Assembly: GCF_900109645.1 (NCBI RefSeq)
Contig: NZ_FOBG01000001.1
Span: 3,462,520-3,526,519, forward strand
Direction: 5' to 3'
Source: Duganella sp. CF402
Lineage (GTDB): Bacteria > Pseudomonadota > Gammaproteobacteria > Burkholderiales > Burkholderiaceae_D
Length of the DNA stretch: 64,000 nucleotides
Shown here: positions 26,735-35,407 of the stretch, one piece after another
Numbering within the stretch: the first letter of the stretch is position 1
Layout of the letters: the number at the start of each line of letters is the position of its first letter
Translations under genes and position numbers: made by a program
Notes under the pieces: model-generated
The model's input: only the letters and a program-made list of their open reading frames with translations
Told to the model about the DNA's origin: nothing
The model's database searches: none

Positions 26735-27643
26735 CTACCCGTAGCGCTCCTGCCGCAGCCACTTGTTGGCGATGATCTTGGTGCCGCTGACCACCGGCGC
26801 GCCGCCGTGCAGCGTTTGCGGGTCCGGCTGGTGGTTGCTGTCGGTGTTGAGGAACCACAGCGCGCTGCCCTTCTTCGGGAACACCTCCAGCCCGAGATGC
26901 GGAAACACCGTGCCGCCGCCCTGCTCGACGTCGCACAGGTACAGCACGAAGGTGGCCAGCCGCTGGCCGCCGCGCGCCAGGTGCGCGCGGTGGCCGGCGC
27001 TGTCGGGATCGAGCCAGTCGTAGTGCGGGCGGTACTCCTGCGTCTTGCCGTACTTCTGCAGCTGGAACGGCTCGCTGCATTCGGGCGACCAGTGCGCCAG
27101 CGCCGCCAGCCGGCGGTCGATGCGCTCGGCCACCTCGGTCTCGCCGCGCTGGATGAACGCCATCTCGCTGGTGCGGCCCTCGTGCACCACACTGGCGCCG
27201 TCGGCTTCCGCCGTCACCGTGGAACGGGTGTAGCGCGCGCCGCAATGAGCGACGATGGCGTCGCACTCCTCGTCGCTGAGCACATTCCCCAGCAGGATCA
27301 CCTGCGGCTTTTTCAGCACGAACAGCACCTCCACCTCGCGGTCGGGGGCGGCGATGCGGTTGCTGGAGACATCGATATAAGGCATTTCGCGCGGCGCCGA
27401 AAACGCGCTGGCCACGTCCGGCGCCGTTGCCGCTGCCGCCGCCGTCTGCGCACCGGCCGCGCCGCCGGCGCGCAGGCGCAGCGCCTCGTCGATCGCCGCG
27501 CGCGCCGCCGCCATGCTGTGCTGGCCGGAGCGCGCCATGCTGTTGGCCATGTCCAGCGGGCTGCAGCCGCGGTCCAGGTTTTCCGTGATCCAGCTGCGCC
27601 AGGTCAGCGGCAGCGAGGCAAAAGCATTGTCAGGTTGGGTCAT
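26735..27643 (-). CDS. 2OG-Fe(II) oxygenase, prolyl-4-hydroxylase-like
   Basis: Predicted 302-residue dioxygenase. An N-terminal helical region (residues 10-65, containing ENLDRGCSPLDMANSM) resembles the small domain that precedes P4H catalytic domains in this group. The double-stranded beta-helix has iron ligands His207 and Asp209 (YRPHYDW) and His279 (TLHGG), with Lys289 as probable 2-oxoglutarate anchor. Substrates may be peptidyl proline or a free amino acid. It lies seven bases after an MFS gene and nine bases further on is a radical SAM aminomutase, so it may be part of a small metabolic cassette. Confidence 0.85.
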   Translation of the reverse strand: MTQPDNAFASLPLTWRSWITENLDRGCSPLDMANSMARSGQHSMAAARAAIDEALRLRAGGAAGAQTAAAAATAPDVASAFSAPREMPYIDVSSNRIAAPDREVEVLFVLKKPQVILLGNVLSDEECDAIVAHCGARYTRSTVTAEADGASVVHEGRTSEMAFIQRGETEVAERIDRRLAALAHWSPECSEPFQLQKYGKTQEYRPHYDWLDPDSAGHRAHLARGGQRLATFVLYLCDVEQGGGTVFPHLGLEVFPKKGSALWFLNTDSNHQPDPQTLHGGAPVVSGTKIIANKWLRQERYG

Positions 27644-27650
27644 CGCATCA

Positions 27651-28913
27651 TCAGGAGCGGGTCGGATGGGAGACCCATTCTAACGGATTGCGCACACGCC
27701 GCCATACAAACCACAGCAATCCGGGCAGCTGCAGCAACACCAGCGCCGCAAACCCCGCCTGGTAGGCCGGCGCCGGATAATGGCCCAGCAAATCCGGCCG
27801 CCAGCAGCCCACCACCAGCCCGAAGCCCGCCTGCACCGCGAACGCGCCGAGGAAGATCAGCAAATTGAGGCAGGTGGCGGCACGCCCGGTCAGCGCGCCG
27901 GGCAGGCTTTGCGCGACGATGGTGTACTCGATGCCGGTCACCGTGCCGACCAGCGTGAACAGCACCGACAGCAACTGATAGCTGGGCCGCCAGTCGAACA
28001 CAAAGCCCGTTTGCACCGCAATGAACAGCGCCACCCCGGCCGCCGCCACGCGGATCGGCTCCACGCCGCGCCGCCCGGCCCACTCGGTCACCATGCCGAC
28101 CGCGATGGCGCCGAAGATCACCGCCGCCATGCCGAGATACAGCAGATAACCGGCCGCCTCCTCGCTGTAGCGTGCCACGTCGCCCAGCCAGCGCGAGATC
28201 CACAAGCCCTGGATGCCGAAGAACACCGTGTGCGGAATCAGCACCAGCGCGGCCGTCTCGCGGAAGGCACGATGGCGGTACACGGCGCGCATCGCCTCCA
28301 GCAACGGTGTCTTGCGCGCGCCGGGCGGCTGCGGCGGCGGCAGCGTGCGGATCAAAATGCCGGTCAGCGCGGCGGCGGCGGCCAGCCACAAAAACAACCC
28401 GCGCCAGTCCATGTAGTGCAGCGCCAGGCGCACCGGCAGCGTGGCCGACGCCGCGCCAAGGCCGCCGACCGCGATCAGATAGCCCTGCACCGACGGCAGC
28501 CGCGCCGGCGCGATCCAGGTGGAGATGGCCTTCACCGCCGACATGAAGCAGCCGCCGAGTCCCAGCCCGATCAGCGCACGCGCCACCAGCAATTGCGAGA
28601 ACGTCTGGCCGCCGGCAAACGCCAGCGCGCCGACGCCGGCCAGCAGCAGCATCGGCAGTTGCACCCTGGCCGGTCCCCAGCGATCGAGCGCGATCCCGAC
28701 CGGTAGCTGCGCCAGCGCAAAGGCCAGGAAGAAAGCGCTGGTCAGCAGCCCAAGCTGGCCGGGCGTGAGCGCCAGCGCCGCCACCAGCTGCGGCGCCAGC
28801 GTCGCATTCACCGTGCGCATCAGGCTCGATAAGAAGTGCCCGAGCGCGAACGGCAAAAACACCAGCACAAACACCGCGCGGCCGGAGAGCGGTTCGGCAG
28901 TCTGATCGCGCAT
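27651..28913 (-). CDS. Major facilitator superfamily transporter
   Basis: Predicted 420-residue inner-membrane transporter with about 12 membrane helices. The MFS loop-2 signature is visible as GIALDRWGPARV near residue 73, and an equivalent TEWAGRRG occurs in the second half. The substrate is unknown. Translation begins nine bases after the kamA-like gene ends and the P4H gene follows after seven bases, so the three genes are almost certainly one transcript. Confidence 0.88.
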   Translation of the reverse strand: MRDQTAEPLSGRAVFVLVFLPFALGHFLSSLMRTVNATLAPQLVAALALTPGQLGLLTSAFFLAFALAQLPVGIALDRWGPARVQLPMLLLAGVGALAFAGGQTFSQLLVARALIGLGLGGCFMSAVKAISTWIAPARLPSVQGYLIAVGGLGAASATLPVRLALHYMDWRGLFLWLAAAAALTGILIRTLPPPQPPGARKTPLLEAMRAVYRHRAFRETAALVLIPHTVFFGIQGLWISRWLGDVARYSEEAAGYLLYLGMAAVIFGAIAVGMVTEWAGRRGVEPIRVAAAGVALFIAVQTGFVFDWRPSYQLLSVLFTLVGTVTGIEYTIVAQSLPGALTGRAATCLNLLIFLGAFAVQAGFGLVVGCWRPDLLGHYPAPAYQAGFAALVLLQLPGLLWFVWRRVRNPLEWVSHPTRS

Positions 28914-28922
28914 GGTCCCCGC

Positions 28923-30296
28923 CTATGCCGCGCTATGCAGTGGAATCACCTTGCGCGATCCCGGCGCCTCGTGTGACACTGCGCCGAATTCGCTGCGCGC
29001 CCCGCCCTCCTCCTCGAAGAAAAACTTCTCCTTGCCGAACGCCGGTTTCAGCTCGTCCATCCACGTCGCATGCGGATCGAACTTCGCATAAAACGGCTTG
29101 CGCACCCAGTCCGCATTGCGCGCCTGCAGGAACTGCAAGGCAAACACCTTCTCGCCGCCGATCTGCGCGATGCCGTCGATCACCACCTTGCCGGGGAAAG
29201 CGCTCATCGACGGCCCGCGCACCGTGCGCGACAAGCCGGACACCATCTGGTACGCCGCCTGGAAAATCTCATGCGCGCGCGCCAGCGGCAACTGGAAATA
29301 CTCGCGCGGCCCGGTATCGCGTTCGACGAACATGTAGTACGGGATCGCGCCGAGCCGCACGCCGGTCTGCCACAGCTCCGCCCACGACGCCGGATCCTCG
29401 TTGATATGCCGGATCAACGGCCCCTGCATGCGCAAGGTCGCGCCGGTGCCGACGATGCGCTTGACCGCCTGCTGCGCAATCGCCGGCCGCAGTTCCACTG
29501 CATGGTTGTAATGCCCCATGATCGCCATATTCTTGCCGCTGGCGACCACCCGCTCGAACAGCCGCAGAAGATCATCGGCATCGCGGTCCGTCACGAAACG
29601 CTGCGGCCAATACGCCACCGACTTGGTGCCGATGCGGATATTCTGGATATGCGCCAGGTCCGGCGCCAGCAACGGCTCAATGTAGGCTTCCAGCGAGCGC
29701 GTATTCATGATCAGCGGATCGCCGCCGGTGATCAGCACATCGGTCACCTCCGGATGCATGCGCAGGTAAGCCGCCAGCTCGTGCGACTCCTTGGCGTCGA
29801 ACTTCATATCCTCCATGCCGACGAACTGCGGCCAGCGGAAGCAGAAGGTGCAGTAGGCGTGGCAGGTCTGCCCCGCACTCGGGAAGAACAGCACCGTCTC
29901 CTTGTACTTGTGCTGCAAGCCGCGCAAAGGCGCGTCGTTCACGCGCGGCACATTGTGCGTCATCTGCCCCGCCGGATGGGGATTCATGCGCATGCGGATG
30001 CGCCGCACCAGCTCCACCAGCGCCGGCTGGTCGGCCTTGCCCAGCACCAGTTCCTTCAGCCGCGCGTAGTCGTCCGGCGCCAGCATGTCGCGGTGCGGGA
30101 AGGTCAAACGGTAAATCGGATCGTCCGGGATGTTGTTCCAGTCGATCAAATGATCGAGCACATACTCGTTGGTGCGGAACGGCAGCACGTGCGACACCAC
30201 CTGCACCGCCTCCTGCAAATCCGGCGGGATCCACTCCCATTGGCGCGAGTGCGAAATGGTCTGTCGTATGAACGGTTTGAATTTTGGCGTATCCAT
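28923..30296 (-). CDS. KamA-family radical SAM protein (lysine 2,3-aminomutase-like)
   Basis: Predicted 457-residue radical SAM/PLP enzyme. The cluster motif is Cys145-x3-Cys149-x2-Cys152 (CHAYCTFCF), followed by a DVLITGGDPL segment typical of the SAM site. A FPGKVVIDG motif carries the likely PLP lysine. It is longer than EpmB (about 340 residues) and has the extended N-terminal region of catabolic or biosynthetic aminomutases, so an amino-acid 2,3-aminomutase is more likely than EF-P lysylation; the exact amino acid is unknown. AAGGA lies nine bases before the start. It is the first gene of a minus-strand cassette with MFS, P4H-like and FAH genes. Confidence 0.85.
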   Translation of the reverse strand: MDTPKFKPFIRQTISHSRQWEWIPPDLQEAVQVVSHVLPFRTNEYVLDHLIDWNNIPDDPIYRLTFPHRDMLAPDDYARLKELVLGKADQPALVELVRRIRMRMNPHPAGQMTHNVPRVNDAPLRGLQHKYKETVLFFPSAGQTCHAYCTFCFRWPQFVGMEDMKFDAKESHELAAYLRMHPEVTDVLITGGDPLIMNTRSLEAYIEPLLAPDLAHIQNIRIGTKSVAYWPQRFVTDRDADDLLRLFERVVASGKNMAIMGHYNHAVELRPAIAQQAVKRIVGTGATLRMQGPLIRHINEDPASWAELWQTGVRLGAIPYYMFVERDTGPREYFQLPLARAHEIFQAAYQMVSGLSRTVRGPSMSAFPGKVVIDGIAQIGGEKVFALQFLQARNADWVRKPFYAKFDPHATWMDELKPAFGKEKFFFEEEGGARSEFGAVSHEAPGSRKVIPLHSAA

Positions 30297-30469
30297 TGCG
30301 AGGTTTCCTTGGGTGGGTCAGAAAACTCCATGCTAGGCCGCGCGGCGGCGGCCGGATTGCCGCGCATCAACTGACGGACGGAAATGTTCCTGAGCTTGCG
30401 CCAGCGCAATTCGCGCCCGCGCCAGCCACGTACAGTTCATAGCGCCTACTCATCACACAGGAGCCCCCC

Positions 30470-30916
30470 ATGAAAACCCTGCTCACCGCCATTTTGCTGG
30501 CCGCCGCTGCCTCGGCCTACGCCAGCGACCCGACCGAGAAAGACGCCATCGCGATGGCCGAAAAAGGCGCCGCCTTCATCAAGGCCAACGGCCAGGACGC
30601 CTTCCTCAAGAAAATCACCAGCAAGGACCCCGACTACCTGCAAGGCTCCTTGTACGTCGACGTGCGCGACATCAAGACCGGCATCGTGCTGGCGCATCCG
30701 GTCAACCCGTCCATCGTCGGCAAGGACCTGACCGACATCCCCGACGCCAACGGCAAGAAGTACCGGCGCGAGATCATCGAGCTGGCCGCCAAAAAAGGCC
30801 ACGGCTGGGTCGACTACCAGTACAAGAATCCCACCACTGGCAAGATCGAACCCAAGACCACCTACATCCTGCGCGTCGGCGACGTGGTGCTGGAAGCCGG
30901 CATCTACAAAAAATAG
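30470..30916 (+). CDS. Secreted single-Cache-domain protein
   Basis: Predicted 148-residue periplasmic protein. AGGAG lies six bases upstream, and the protein starts with a cleavable signal ([18 protein letters not shown]). The rest is one small Cache domain, with [35 protein letters not shown] and a [19 protein letters not shown] loop. It has no membrane anchor or signalling module. A chemoreceptor gene starts 13 bases downstream, so it probably binds a ligand and presents it to that or another receptor. Confidence 0.85.
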   Translation: MKTLLTAILLAAAASAYASDPTEKDAIAMAEKGAAFIKANGQDAFLKKITSKDPDYLQGSLYVDVRDIKTGIVLAHPVNPSIVGKDLTDIPDANGKKYRREIIELAAKKGHGWVDYQYKNPTTGKIEPKTTYILRVGDVVLEAGIYKK

Positions 30917-30929
30917 CGAGAGGCGCATC

Positions 30930-32573
30930 ATGCTGAACCAACTGCGTATCGGTCCCAAACTGCTGCTGGCGCCCCTGCTGGTGCTGGTGCTGCTGATTGC
31001 CACCGCCGGCGCGGCCTACGTCGGCATGGTGCGCCAGAACGCCTCGCTGGAAAACCTGGTGCAGGTGCGCGCGGCGCGACTGAAAACCGCCGCCGACGTC
31101 AGCGGCGAAGCGCGCTACGCCCACGCCCACATCTACCAGCTGCTGGCGTGGGTCAACGGCAGCTTCGCCCAGTCCCGCCTCGACGCGCTGTCGCGCGAGA
31201 TCAAATCACGCCACGCCGCCATCGACGACCAGCTGCGCGCGCTCGACGCGCTGGCCGACGCCGGCGAGCGCCAGATCGTCGCCCAGTCGCTGCAGGCACT
31301 GGCCGCCTACCGCAAGGCCGTGCTGCAGACGATGGACATGGCGCAGATGGACCAGAGCATCGCCACCAATTCGATGGCCATCGCGGAAAAGCAGTTCCTG
31401 CTGCTGAACGAACAACTGGCGCAGCTGTCGGCGCTGGAGAAAAAACTCAGCGAGCAGGCGCACGCGCAAGCCAAGGCCGACTTCCACACGCTCAACACCA
31501 CGATGGCCGTCATGGTGCTGCTGTCGATCGCGCTGTCGCTGGGCGTGACGATGGCGGTGCGCGGCGCCATGCTGCGCGACATCCGCGCCATCGCCGAGGT
31601 GGTGATGGCGCTGGCGGCGGGCCGCCTGGCCGCCGGCCGTCGCAACCACGGCCGCGACGAAATCGCCGACACCGCGCGCATGCTGGACCAGACGATGGCC
31701 AACCTGACGCAGACGCTGACCACCATCCTCGGCGCCGTGCATTCGATCGACACCGCCGCGCGCGAAATCGCCACCGGCAATCTCGATCTGTCCACCCGCA
31801 CCGAGATGCAAGCCAGTTCGCTCGAACAAACCGCCAGCGCCATGAACACCCTGACGCAGGCGGTGCAAGCCAACGCCGCCAACGCGCGCGAGGCCTGCCA
31901 GCTGGCGGCCGGCGCCAGCGACCTGGCGCAGCACGGCGGCGCGGCGATGGAGGACGCGGTGCAGACGATGGCCTCGATCCGCGCCAGCTCGCGCCAGATC
32001 GTCGACATCATCGCCGTCATCGACGGCATCTCGTTCCAGACCAATATCCTGGCCTTGAACGCCGCCGTCGAAGCGGCGCGCGCCGGCGAGCAGGGACGCG
32101 GCTTCGCGGTGGTGGCCAGCGAGGTGCGCACGCTGGCACAGCGCTCGGCCGCCGCCGCCAAAGAAATCAAAACCCTGATCGCCGCCTCGGTCGCCACCAT
32201 CGACAGCGGCAGCGCCACCGTGCAGCAGGCCGGCGAACGCATGGGCGGCATCGTGGCCGCCGTGCGGCAGGTGAACGACATCATCGCCCGCATCAGCGCC
32301 GCCAGCGCCGAGCAGGCGCAGGGCATCGCCGAAGTCAATCAAGCGGTGGGTCAGATGGACGATGTGACGCAGCAGAATGCCGCGCTGGTCGAGCAGGCCG
32401 CCGCTGCCGCCGCCAGCCTGCAGGAGCAGTCCGGCCAGCTGTCGCAGGCGGTGTCGGTGTTCAAGCTGGAGCCATCATCGCCGGTGGGGCTTGCTCAGAA
32501 AACGCGAGCCGGCTTCCACGAATCGCCACGGCAGTTCCACCGCCTTCGAGATGCCGATGCGCGTGCCGGCTAG
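30930..32573 (+). CDS. Methyl-accepting chemotaxis protein
   Basis: Predicted 547-residue inner-membrane chemoreceptor. TM1 is at about residues 10-32 and TM2 at about 190-212, enclosing a four-helix-bundle-type periplasmic domain. A HAMP region follows, then the MA signalling domain with the highly conserved hairpin tip ([20 protein letters not shown], near residue 370). No C-terminal CheR-docking pentapeptide is present. The conserved protein ends near VSVFKLEP; about 33 more residues are translated through the 3' end of the convergent mpg gene, giving a 99-base overlap. It is probably co-transcribed with the Cache-domain gene. Confidence 0.93.
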   Translation: MLNQLRIGPKLLLAPLLVLVLLIATAGAAYVGMVRQNASLENLVQVRAARLKTAADVSGEARYAHAHIYQLLAWVNGSFAQSRLDALSREIKSRHAAIDDQLRALDALADAGERQIVAQSLQALAAYRKAVLQTMDMAQMDQSIATNSMAIAEKQFLLLNEQLAQLSALEKKLSEQAHAQAKADFHTLNTTMAVMVLLSIALSLGVTMAVRGAMLRDIRAIAEVVMALAAGRLAAGRRNHGRDEIADTARMLDQTMANLTQTLTTILGAVHSIDTAAREIATGNLDLSTRTEMQASSLEQTASAMNTLTQAVQANAANAREACQLAAGASDLAQHGGAAMEDAVQTMASIRASSRQIVDIIAVIDGISFQTNILALNAAVEAARAGEQGRGFAVVASEVRTLAQRSAAAAKEIKTLIAASVATIDSGSATVQQAGERMGGIVAAVRQVNDIIARISAASAEQAQGIAEVNQAVGQMDDVTQQNAALVEQAAAAAASLQEQSGQLSQAVSVFKLEPSSPVGLAQKTRAGFHESPRQFHRLRDADARAG

Positions 32574-33071
32574 CACCTGCATCTGCACCTGCGCCTCATG
32601 CTCATGCGCGCGCGGCAGCAGCAGGAACGGCGGCGCATCGAGCGGCAGGTTGTTATGCGCGCGCGTCACGCCCAGCGCCTGCGCCAGCCGTCCCGGCCCG
32701 GAACACAGCAAGCGCACCTCGTCGAGGCCGCGCCGTTCGCGCATGCGCGCCAGCCCGGCGGGATCGGCCAGCGGCTCCAGCGCCCGGATCAGCACCCCGG
32801 CGCCATGCCCCTGTTCCCGGCAGACGAAATTCAGGCACCAGTGCAAGCCATGCGAGCGGTACACATAGCTGCGCCCCGGCGGCCCGAACATCGAGAAATT
32901 GCGCTCGGTCTGGCCGATGTAGCAATGCGAGGCCGGCTCGCTGGCGTCGTAGGCCTCGGTCTCGACTATGCGGCCGCCGACGCCGTCCACCAGCAGCGTC
33001 ACGCCGATCAGTTGGCGCGCCACCTCGGGCGAGGGCGCGCTGAAATCAATACCTGCCAGATCCATCATCAT
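32475..33071 (-). CDS. 3-methyladenine DNA glycosylase (MPG/AAG family)
   Basis: Predicted 198-residue base-excision repair enzyme that removes alkylated purines. It has the AAG landmarks [20 protein letters not shown] with the catalytic glutamate in VETEAY, and [21 protein letters not shown]. The active-site floor segment [11 protein letters not shown] is also present. Three consecutive ATG codons occur at the start (33071, 33068, 33065). Its last 99 bases overlap the convergent chemoreceptor gene. Confidence 0.93.
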   Translation of the reverse strand: MMMDLAGIDFSAPSPEVARQLIGVTLLVDGVGGRIVETEAYDASEPASHCYIGQTERNFSMFGPPGRSYVYRSHGLHWCLNFVCREQGHGAGVLIRALEPLADPAGLARMRERRGLDEVRLLCSGPGRLAQALGVTRAHNNLPLDAPPFLLLPRAHEHEAQVQMQVLAGTRIGISKAVELPWRFVEAGSRFLSKPHRR

Positions 33072-33102
33072 GTCAGTATTCTAATCGCTCAAATCGTGAC
33101 AA

Positions 33103-33142
33103 AACCATATCGATTCACGGCAATAACCGCGAAAATATGGTT
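33103..33142. repeat. Inverted repeat between mpg and the HDOD gene
   Basis: AACCATAT at 33103-33110 is perfectly inverted at 33135-33142 (ATATGGTT), 24 bases apart, in the only AT-rich part of the divergent mpg/HDOD intergenic region. It may be a paired regulator site; no family is recognised. Confidence 0.35.
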
Positions 33143-33232
33143 CAGTGCACAGAAAATCGCCACAAATTCACGCCTGTGCCCGCCGTATCCGGCGATAATC
33201 GAGGGTACGATTGCCCCGACCCCGAATTCACA

Positions 33233-34096
33233 ATGACGACAGTAGCTGCCCCAGCCTTGCCAACCGAAAACGCGGTGGAAGACGCTTTGATGCGCTCCAT
33301 CCGGATTCCGCCTCGGCCCAGCCTGCTCGTCGACCTGCAGCGCGAGCTGGCCAGGGACGACCCGTCGCCGCGCAACATCGCCCGCATCATCGGCAACGAC
33401 GTCGGCATGTCCGGTGCCCTGCTCAAGCTGGCCAATTCGCCGTTCTTCGGCGCCGCGCGCAAGGCCAAGTCGGTCGAGCAGGCGATCAATTTCCTCGGCA
33501 TCAACCAGTGCGCGGCCCTGCTCACCGGGCTGCTGGCGCGCCAGGCCATCGACGGCAACGAGGCCGACCTCAACGCCTTCTGGGAAGTGTCGGCGCGCCG
33601 CGCCCAGGCGCTGGTGTTCACCTCGCGCAAGCTGCGCATCGCCCCGCCCGACATCGCCCACACCTTCGGCCTGTTCTGCGACATCGGCGTGCCGCTGCTG
33701 ATGAACCGCTTCGCCGACTATGCCGACACCTACGAGCAGGCCTGCAACGACGCCGGCCAGCTGTTTACCACCATCGAAGACCAGCGCTACAGCACCAATC
33801 ATGCCGCCATCGGCTGCCTGCTGGCGCGCAACTGGGGCCTGTCGCCCGACGTCTCGTGGGCCATCCTGCTGCACCACGACTACCGCGTGCTGGACGACCC
33901 GTCCACCGACGACGCCATCCGCTCGCTGGTGGCGCTGTCGGTGCTGGCCGAAAAAGGCATCCAGCGCCTGCACGGGCGCAGCAGCTATGAATGGGAAAAA
34001 GGCGGCGACGCCGCCTGCCGCCACCTCGGCCTGACCGAGGACGAAACCGAAGACCTGCTCGAAGAGCTCAACGAAACCTTCCACACCGAACGATAA
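33233..34096 (+). CDS. HDOD-domain protein
   Basis: Predicted 287-residue cytoplasmic protein made of one HDOD domain, a degenerate HD-like helical fold used in signalling output. Segments include LLVDLQRELARDDPSPRNIA, IGNDVGMSGALLKLANSPFF and the NHAAIGCLLARNWGL helix. The catalytic HD pair of true phosphohydrolases is not evident. The start at 33233 has no good ribosome site; an upstream in-frame extension to 33137 overlaps the divergent intergenic region and was rejected. The DUF2863-like gene starts five bases after its stop. Confidence 0.88.
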   Translation: MTTVAAPALPTENAVEDALMRSIRIPPRPSLLVDLQRELARDDPSPRNIARIIGNDVGMSGALLKLANSPFFGAARKAKSVEQAINFLGINQCAALLTGLLARQAIDGNEADLNAFWEVSARRAQALVFTSRKLRIAPPDIAHTFGLFCDIGVPLLMNRFADYADTYEQACNDAGQLFTTIEDQRYSTNHAAIGCLLARNWGLSPDVSWAILLHHDYRVLDDPSTDDAIRSLVALSVLAEKGIQRLHGRSSYEWEKGGDAACRHLGLTEDETEDLLEELNETFHTER

Positions 34097-34101
34097 GAAG
34101 C

Positions 34102-35289
34102 ATGCCGAAAAATAAGCGCCCGGTTCCGCGCAAATCCGCCAATTCCCCTGAAGTCAAAGACGAACAGAATACCCACGAGCTGTTCAGCCTCGCGCTGGAT
34201 CTGGCCGACGAATCGGCCGGCGCCGACATCGTTGCCGCCAGCACCCGCGACGAACTGAAGCAGAAGCACCTCGACTTCCAGCGCCTGCTGCGCCGCCTGC
34301 TGGCGCAGGGCAAGGATGAAGTGCTGTACGGCGCCGTCGAACTGGCGCGCGAAGAATCCACCGACGGCTACCGCTACCTGCGCAGCGCCATCGAGGACGG
34401 CGCCGCCAACCTGCTGCTGCGCCGCGAGGACGCGCCGGAAATGGAAATCGACGCCTTCGCCATTCCGGTGTTCGTGCGCAGCCAGGGCGGCCTCGACCCG
34501 GCCTTTGACTTCCAGGACAGCGAGGCCTACGAGGCGCTGCTGGCCAGCTTCACCGACGCCGGCCTCGAAAGCAGCATGGCCAAGGTGGTGCTGGTCAGCC
34601 ACGCCTACGACGCCGGCGAAGTCGAGCGCATCAGCTACGGCCAGCTGCACGCCATGCTGCGCGAAGCGGCGCACTCGCTGACCGAGAAAAAAATCGCCGC
34701 CGCGCCGGCGCTCGAGCGCAGCATGAAGCACGGCTGGTCGGCCACCGCCTTCGGCCCGGACGACAGCGCGGTCGAACTGCGCTACCTGCTCGGCTTCGCG
34801 CTGAAACGCGCCGACGATCCGTTCTACAAGGTGCCGGCCGGCGAGAAAGCCGCCGACGCCTACTTCGCCAAGCGCGCCGAGGCGTACCAGAAGTGGACCG
34901 AGCAGTACGCGCCGCTGGTGGCGCGCTGCCTGGGCCGCGCGCGCGGCGCCGATCCGGCGCTGAGCCTGAGCTTCCAGTACCAGGACCTGTTCTTCGGCGC
35001 CCGCGCCCAGGCCCAGTCCGAATACGACATGCTGCACCTGCTGTCCGAACTGAACCAGGCGCTGGCCGGCCACGACCCGGCCGCCGTGCAAGCGGTGATC
35101 GCGCCGTCCGAGGACGACGACCAGCCGCTGCTGCTGGTCGAGCTGTCGCAGGGCGGCGCGGTGCTGGCCACGGCCGCCAAGCCGCACGACCCGGCCGCCG
35201 ACCTCGCCCTGGCGCTGGACGACCTGGCCGACGCCCTCGCCAGCCTCGGCCTGACCGATATTTCCGTCTCGGAAGATCCGCTGGACTGA
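34102..35289 (+). CDS. DUF2863-like conserved protein of unknown function
   Basis: Predicted 395-residue soluble acidic protein without signal or membrane segments. It resembles the betaproteobacterial DUF2863 group in length and in the EMEIDAFAIPVFVRSQGGL core, recalled by eye and not verified. A long helical N-terminus (residues 20-100) leads into alternating strand/helix regions. The ATG at 34102 sits five bases after the HDOD gene, so the two are coupled. Function is not known; pairing with HDOD suggests a regulatory partner. Confidence 0.6.
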   Translation: MPKNKRPVPRKSANSPEVKDEQNTHELFSLALDLADESAGADIVAASTRDELKQKHLDFQRLLRRLLAQGKDEVLYGAVELAREESTDGYRYLRSAIEDGAANLLLRREDAPEMEIDAFAIPVFVRSQGGLDPAFDFQDSEAYEALLASFTDAGLESSMAKVVLVSHAYDAGEVERISYGQLHAMLREAAHSLTEKKIAAAPALERSMKHGWSATAFGPDDSAVELRYLLGFALKRADDPFYKVPAGEKAADAYFAKRAEAYQKWTEQYAPLVARCLGRARGADPALSLSFQYQDLFFGARAQAQSEYDMLHLLSELNQALAGHDPAAVQAVIAPSEDDDQPLLLVELSQGGAVLATAAKPHDPAADLALALDDLADALASLGLTDISVSEDPLD

Positions 35290-35303
35290 AAGCGATTTCT
35301 TGT

Positions 35304-35332
35304 TTGACAGCCACCCGCGAGCCGAGGATACT
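35304..35332 (+). promoter_or_regulatory. Sigma-70-type promoter of the TPR lipoprotein gene
   Basis: A perfect TTGACA -35 box (35304-35309) is followed after 17 bases by GATACT (35327-35332), about 75 bases before the ATG at 35408. It starts immediately after the DUF2863-like gene. Confidence 0.7.
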
Positions 35333-35407
35333 TTCCTGCACGCGGGACGCAGATTCCGCAGCCTGGTGCGGTGCAGGCCTTGTGCTCCGCAGCAAAGGGA
35401 GACAGTC

